Shown one piece after another: positions 58,156 through 64,000 of a stretch of DNA of 64,000 bases. Every line of letters starts with the position of its first letter. The stretch's first letter is position 1. The DNA comes from Mugil cephalus (lineage: Eukaryota > Chordata > Actinopteri > Mugiliformes > Mugilidae). The position numbers and the translations under genes were made by a program. The stretch lies in contig NC_061771.1 of the NCBI RefSeq assembly GCF_022458985.1, positions 14,485,001 through 14,549,000 on the forward strand, read 5' to 3'. A model generated the notes under the pieces. The model searched no databases. It was not told the origin of the DNA and saw only the letters and a list, made by a program, of their open reading frames with translations.

Positions 58156-61100
58156 ACACAGTCTGGGAGGCCATGGCAAGACGATGAATTTTCATCTTCT
58201 GGTAGACCCAACCTGGACGCAGACTTAAAGGTAACATAAACATGTGTGAATGCACAGATCCAGGGACATGTTATGTATTCCTGGTAACCTTTAAGTTTTG
58301 TCAAGTTTGATCAAGTATCCGGTGCAGGAATTCCCTCAGAGGAGGGCTCTGGACATCCAGTAAGGGTAGGTGATGTTTCAGGTCTTATAGGAGGTCTTAT
58401 GGGAGGAGCAGGCAGTGAAATCAATGCACTAGCTCTTCCAAGTTTTATTTTTTGTACACTGGGAGATGGTCTTTGAGTCAGAGAGGATATTTTGATACAC
58501 AGACCAACCTGAATGCAAATTAAATTATTAAAAGCAGATATCGGCCAATATTAGACACATCTATTAGCATAGGTGCTGTTAAAAGCCAAGGCACTGATTT
58601 TACATATTTTTAGTAAGTATAGTATAAAACAACATGGTTAAATTGTGTTTGTTCACAAATTAATATGTATAAATTCCACCACCTAAAAGATACACAAATG
58701 TAATAAAGGCAAATGTACATGTCATTCTAGTTAATGGCAACTCTGAGTTGGGCATTAAAAAAGGCTCACCACTGTTTTAATAGCTAGCATACTGCTATTT
58801 ACTAAGACAGACGGTTTGGCTCGAAAAATAGCCTTACAGCCACACTAGTAAGTATAGAAACATGTCAGATCAGACTGTAATACATGTCTAATAGAAATAG
58901 AATAAAGAAGAAAAAATACCCACCCACACAGTAAATGACAAAGCAGGAAACAGGTTAGTACTGTTAAGCTAGCAGTGTTTAGCTGTTTAGCTCCTGTACA
59001 TCTTCTCTGCCTATTGTAAAAACAGCAGTCTACAAAAAAAAGACAAAAAAGACAAACCACAAGAAGAGCAGTGTCTACATGAGCCAATGACACAATGTCA
59101 AGTATATATATTGTGTGTCCACTCTGTCAGCCACACAATGCGAAAGATACGTAGAGAAAAGCTTAAACCTCCAAGTGACCCACTCCTACAAGAACTTCAT
59201 TCAGTGTTCAAAGATATCCTATGTGGAAATAATCTTTAGTTTTTAGTTTGTTGAGTCTGCAGGAAAGTAAATTACCGATTTAATATTTTTCTTTTCAGTC
59301 TAGCACTACACATAATGTCCTAGCTCACTGTAACACGGTTCTTTGTCACCTGACCTTGCTACACAGCAGCCAAAACAGTACGTTCTAATACAGTGCTTGT
59401 GCTCTTGTCTCTCATGCAGAGTCTAGGAAAAAAATAGGCAATGCTCAGACTAGATTTTCACAGATATTTCCAGCACCATCTCGTGAGTTCCAAGCCACAG
59501 GCTTTGTATTTATGATTAGCTTCACATGCTTTGGCTTCAATTTTGAGGAGCTGCCACAGTGACCACTTTCGTACAGTACTGCACAGTCAATGGCTGTGGC
59601 TGGCAAGGATCTGTGCTATCAGAATTACTTTATGTGTGTTTTATTAAATAATTATTATGAAATTAATCAAAGTGAAAATAGTTTTTGGATTTAGTGTAAA
59701 TGCAACCAAGTACAGAGCAACATCTACAGATGATGATAATAACTATGGTAGAAATAATAGAGGAGCAAACTGATTTGGATTTAAAATCAACAAAAGGGAA
59801 AGAGAATTTACTTCATTTGCATTGTAATTTGCAAAAACAGCTTATTAGACAATGCTTTATCTCTGCTAATCACAAGCTCCTGGCTTGAAGACTGATGAGG
59901 CCAGACTGCTTCGGCTTGGGCAGTTTTGGAACCCCAGAAGACCTTCAAGGTGCAAGTGGCCTGGTGCAAGGATAGCTCACAATGAAGTACTGTAACTCTA
60001 CAGCTGCTCTGAAATAATATTATAAGATGAATGCACCACTAATCTATCCTGGTGTAATATGGGTCTGGTAACACTGGGATCATTTCATTATGGGGCGTGT
60101 GTCAAACAAATTCCTCAGTTACATAGTCCTACAACCATGGCAACAACACATGTGACATGTGACATCAAGACGTTCTAACGAATGCCTTAATCATTGTAAA
60201 CGGTTCATCCTTTAAAGTTATTATTTGTTGTAAACAAAGTCAAAGTGTGGACAGATAATGTGTATGACTGTTATATTTCTATCTGTCACCGAATAAAAGC
60301 CACAATTAATTAAACACACACAAACTATTTTAATTTTCATGAAGCATTATTTCAGAAAAAGACAGAAATCTAGCTCATGTTGTCTGTTCTGCATTGTGTT
60401 CATATACTGTATGATACGCTGGAACTTTTTCTTGTTTTAGGAAAAGGTGGAGTTTTCACCTGTGTTCAAGGTAGGTCTGTAATGTGGTTTTGTTATATTA
60501 AAACTGACTATTGCAATAAAGAAGACTCATATTTTCTACTTCAAAATTTCATTTCAGACTGACAACGTGACATTTCAGGTGAAATAAAAAAAATATATCT
60601 ACATATAAATTGCATTGTGTTGCAAAGACGTGGCTTCACTGAAGATTTACATTTTTTAACTAACTCCCTATATATCACTGTTGTGCCTTTGAAGGAGGTA
60701 AACAACATCATTTATTTGATTGAAATGTTATTGAGGATCTATCTAATTTATTTTGTAACCTGCACCTCAGTGATGCTTAGTGTGAAATTCTTGCAGGGGG
60801 ACAACATGTTTCTGATGCCAAAGGTAGGTGAAAATACAATTTGAGTTACATCATCGCCAAATCATGGTAATTCATCCATAGCATGGTGGAAGAGGACATC
60901 ACGATCATTAAGTATGAAAATTATTTACCATTCATTGATTAGTATTAAATCAGACACTGCAAAAGTTTAGTTTTTTATTGTTACTTCTATTTTTTTTTAC
61001 AGAGAGGAAAACACAGATCTCCAGAGAATGGGATAAACTGTGTCATTAATTTTAGTTAAATATACAAAAAAAGACTGTTAAAATAATAATTCAATTAAAT

Positions 61101-61206
61101 GTTTAGGCTTTAGTTGTGTTTTTTTTTTGTTTTTTTTTTTCACCAGCAATATGTGAAGCTCACTTACAACAGCACACAGCCTGTAAACTCCTTGCTCACC
61201 ACATAA
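58156..61206 (+). CDS. Possible plus-strand gene of small phase-0 exons
   Basis: Exon-like blocks with good splice sites: 58156-58230 (SGRPWQDDEFSSSGRPNLDA), 60441-60470 (EKVEFSPVFK), 60558-60578 (TDNVTFQ), 60797-60823 (GDNMFLMPK), then either 61003-61059 (RGKHRSPENG..., stop) or 61147-61206 (QYVKLTYNSTQPVNSLLTT, stop). Each is open and a multiple of three, like SCPP exons, and SSSGR and NLDADLK give an acidic, Ser-rich start. No signal-peptide exon was found upstream, and the 2.2-kb gap between the first two blocks is unexplained. Small exons can occur by chance, so this is a candidate only. It may be a broken SCPP-like gene. Confidence 0.3.
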
Positions 61207-61228
61207 CGAAGATAAAGCCTTTATTTAC

Positions 61229-61922
61229 AGCAACTGGGCAACTGTCACCACTGACAAGTGAACTGAATAACACTTATTATCTCTTCATCATGAATTCATT
61301 CCGGGGCTGAATAAGACAGGTAGTAAGTGAACATTTTGTCCTCAGAGTTGATGCATTAGAGGAAGGAAAAACGGGCAAGTGTTATGATTTGAGTGAGTTT
61401 AACAAGAGCCAAATTGTGATGGGAAGATAAATGGGTCAGAGAGCATCTCCAGAAGTGCAGCTCTTGTGGGGTGTTCCCAGTTTAAAGTGGTCAGTATCTA
61501 TCAACAGTGGCCCATGAAAGAAACACTGAAACACTCAGGGGGTGAAGGCTGTCACACTGTAGTAAGATCCGACAGACGAACTATTGTAGCTCAGATTGGT
61601 GAAGAACATAATGCTGGTTCTGATAGAACGGTGTCATAATACTTGGTGTATTGCATTTATTGCATGTGTGGCTGCATAGCTGCAGACCAGTCAGGGCGCC
61701 CATGCTGACTCCTGTCCGCCACCGAAAGGGTTTTATAGGTTTTGCATGGCCCCCGAATTCCCCAGATCTCAATCCAGTCGAGTATCTGTGGCATGTGCTG
61801 GACAACAAAGTCCAATCTATGGAGGCCAACGTTGCAATTTGCAGGACTTAAAAGATCTGCTGCTAACACCTTAGTGCCAGATACCACAGTTTTAGGGGAC
61901 TAGCGGAGTCCATGCCTTGATG
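61229..61922 (+). mobile_element. Tc1/mariner family I, longest copy, internally deleted
   Basis: The left part has CACTGACAAGTGAACTGAAT and transposase N-terminal text (AGCCAAATTGTGATGGGAAG, GAGCATCTCCAGAAGTGCAG). The right part has the C-terminal text, NSPDLNPVEYLWHVLDNKVQ in plus-strand translation, then GAGTCCATGCCTTGATG. The middle of the transposase is missing. It is broken and inactive. Confidence 0.85.
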
Positions 61923-62639
61923 ATTTATTTCCCCCTTTTTTTTTTAATACTGTTATTACCATAATTTGTCTCTCACATTTTGAAGGACAAAGTCTTTAAT
62001 GAGTATGGAGTTTTGAAACCTGTAATTAAACATATTTTGTGCATAAAATTCAGAAAATGTGAATGTCATGCTGCCCATTCTTGTTCTCATGCTCTTTATT
62101 GTTAAATTATAGACCCAATACTTTTTTTTGTCATCAACTCAGACTATATATATATATATAAAGTTTAATTGGAATAAATGTTAAATAATTTTCAAAACAT
62201 GTGCAGCATTTCTGTAACTTGAGATTAGGTTTTGAACAAATTTTTTGTTTTAAAGATGAACCTCAGTGACGCTGCCAGAGGAGAGAGCGATCCAGAAGAA
62301 GCTGTCTGGTAACAATAAAGGGTGAATAGATCTACCACTGATTAAATCTAAGTAACCAAACACAACTTTTGTGTCTGATATTAATAATTTTCTTATTCTC
62401 TCACGCTCCTCAGGATAAAAGTTCCAAGTTTGTTCTTCAACAACAAGTTTCCCTGAGGCATCTTCAAAGAAATTATGTAATCCACAATTCTCCTGTAAAG
62501 CCAATATGTAACACAATCAAAAGTTCTCACACAATTCAGTTGGGCAATGTTCTTTATTTAACATGTTGTGAAAGCAACTGCTACTAACCAAAGACACTAT
62601 AATGTTTTGTTTGCCTTGTTGTTAGTTCCCAGGTGACTT
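61923..62639. other. Spacer downstream of the right-edge SCPP gene
   Basis: A short AT repeat sits near 62147-62160. It likely includes the 3' untranslated region of the minus-strand gene at 62640. Nothing else is recognised. Confidence 0.4.
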
Positions 62640-64000
62640 CTAAGGCTCGAACAGGAAGGGGAAGTTGCCGTTACCCTGTAAAAATAAACAAGCTTTGTTA
62701 TTCATAACCTGTGTATAAATGTTCATGAATATGTAAAGGTCCTTGTTGGAAATCCTACCTCATCAACCCCAGGGCCAGATGCGTCACCACGAGGATCAGG
62801 TGGAACTGTAGTGGACTGTTTATGCGTTCCCTGTGGCCAAGTCTGACAGAATGAGAGACAAAGGCTAGTTAAACTACACGGACGCAACTAGAACTAGAAA
62901 AAAGAATAAACGAAAGCTACAGAGGACACTCACTTTTTCAGTCTGCAGCTTTGGTTTGGAAGCCTGCTGGAAGTGGATGATAGGCATCAAAATCAGATTC
63001 AAAACTAAGTTGATATACATATCAAATACATAGAAATAGTAAATAAATAGCAGCTGCAACAAATCTATCGGGGGAAAAATATGTCAGAAATGCACGTTTG
63101 AAAATACATCACAAATCACCAGCTGATAAATGAGACCCCAAATCACTCAGTACTTCTTGCAGCCCGCTGTTAAGACACGTCGACGTTGTGGTCAGCATGG
63201 CAGGCAGATGTCATTGCATCACAGGCAACACATCCACACAGTCGTGACTCACCATCTGCAGCTATGTTATTATCGTTACATCTTGTCTGTGAGTCACTCT
63301 GGGACTTCTACAAGTTAATTTGAGGTGACACAGAGAGAGCACATGATATTTCTGATATTTTAGCCATTTTTTTTTTTTACCTTATGAATATTTGTGTTTC
63401 CCTAAAATGGCCATTGAACATTTCTGTACTAATCTGTAGAGAATGATTTTTATTCCACAAATAATTTTAAAAAAATGAATCTTTGAAATTCAAAGACAAG
63501 TGAGGTCTTGTTCTTTTGATCGCTTCAGATTTTTATTTATTTTCAGTCTAACCTGCAGAGGGAGCTGTGGTCTCTGCGTGGCTCTCTCCAGGTTCTGCTG
63601 ACCGTTGTTGGGCTGCAGCACGACTGTATTCCTCTGCTGGGGGTAACCGTAAGGTGGCACAAAGTATGGGTAACCCTGTGGAGGGAGGAGTGAATTTCAG
63701 ACGACAGTGAGCATTTGGACAAAGATACTGACAACATTAACACACAGGACATGGTATGTGATTTCATACCTGCTGTCTGTGTATCTGAGGAAATCCGTAA
63801 GATGGATAGTGAAACTGTGGGAACATCTAAGAGATTTAAAACAATTATTAGCTGAGATTCTACCACATTGTTACTGTTGCTGTGCTCCCAGACTGCTGTG
63901 CTGTACCTGCATGTGGTTTTGGGCCTGCTGAGGCACATTAGGATTGTTGGGGTCCAGTGGAGGCCCTTGCTGCTCTTGCTGGCCGTTCGGGATGACTACA
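62640..64000 (-). CDS. Tyr/Pro/Gln-rich SCPP-family protein, 3' part (gene F)
   Basis: Six phase-0 exons are visible: 63907-64000 (cut by the window), 63770-63826, 63553-63675, 62934-62963, 62759-62842 and 62640-62675. In order they read a Gln/Pro/Asn-rich part ending AQNHMQ; MFPQFHYPSYGFPQIHRQQ; GYPYFVPPYGYPQQRN...; ASKPKLQTEK; TWPQGTHKQ... with PPDPRGDASGPGVDE; and GNGNFPFLFEP. The signal exon lies beyond the window. The tyrosine-rich YGYPQ/YGFPQ style recalls enamel-matrix SCPPs, and an enamelin-like identity (zebrafish fa93e10/enam type) is possible but unproven. The RGD could bind integrins. Confidence 0.82.

Noticed and set aside
58845-59093. Hydrophobic 82-codon minus-strand ORF resembling a signal peptide
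   Set aside because: The hydrophobic part is internal and broken by charged residues, with no partner exon.

Overview
The window looks like a teleost fish chromosome. It is AT-rich, has long introns and microsatellites, carries several Tc1/mariner families known from bony fish, and holds a run of small secretory calcium-binding phosphoprotein (SCPP) genes of the ray-finned fish type. No bacterial or viral genome is present.

Layout. 1-9.9 kb is gene-poor: a decayed Ty3/gypsy-like integrase fossil at the left edge, two hAT MITEs of one family, Tc1 remnants and a hAT transposase scrap. At 9978-13480 (minus) lies a well preserved cnga1-like gene for the rod cGMP-gated channel alpha subunit (7 coding exons, about 681 aa). 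From 15.7 to 30.3 kb (minus) four multi-exon SCPP genes follow in tandem: one acidic Ala/Pro/Val/Asp-rich, two sharing a homologous exon pair (GFIK...GR.S / YYPF), and one Pro/Gln-rich. At 32.7-33.2 kb is a three-exon His/Pro/Thr-rich gene ending in an RGD. 33.2-42 kb is mostly non-coding and holds a local degenerate repeat family, an LTR-like fossil, SINE scraps and microsatellites. From 42 to 57 kb there is a nest of very small three-exon genes (A, B, C and D on minus, E on plus). Each has a 19-aa signal exon, a short acidic or basic exon usually carrying Lys-Arg and SxE-like serines, and a final exon with a hydrophobic helix, mostly followed by a Thr/Ala tail. They arose by local duplication. 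B and C are near-identical. A has lost a splice acceptor and D has an in-frame stop in exon 2. At 58.2-61.2 kb a few phase-0 exon-like blocks on the plus strand may be another gene. At 62.6-64 kb the 3' part of a Tyr/Pro/Gln-rich SCPP gene (minus) with an RGD runs off the right edge.

How it fits together. Except for cnga1, the confident genes share SCPP architecture: a signal peptide on its own exon, exclusively phase-0 small exons, low-complexity secreted products and SxE sites of the type phosphorylated by Fam20C in the secretory pathway. Known SCPPs act in enamel/enameloid, dentin, bone or saliva-type fluids. The most novel part is the 42-57 kb peptide-gene nest, together with the His-rich gene at 33 kb. 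Its products resemble mammalian statherin/histatin-type secreted peptides in form (inference), and its promoters share a conserved block next to TATA boxes.

Exon boundaries were read by eye from GT/AG sites and reading phase. Gene identities come from recognition, not from a database search.
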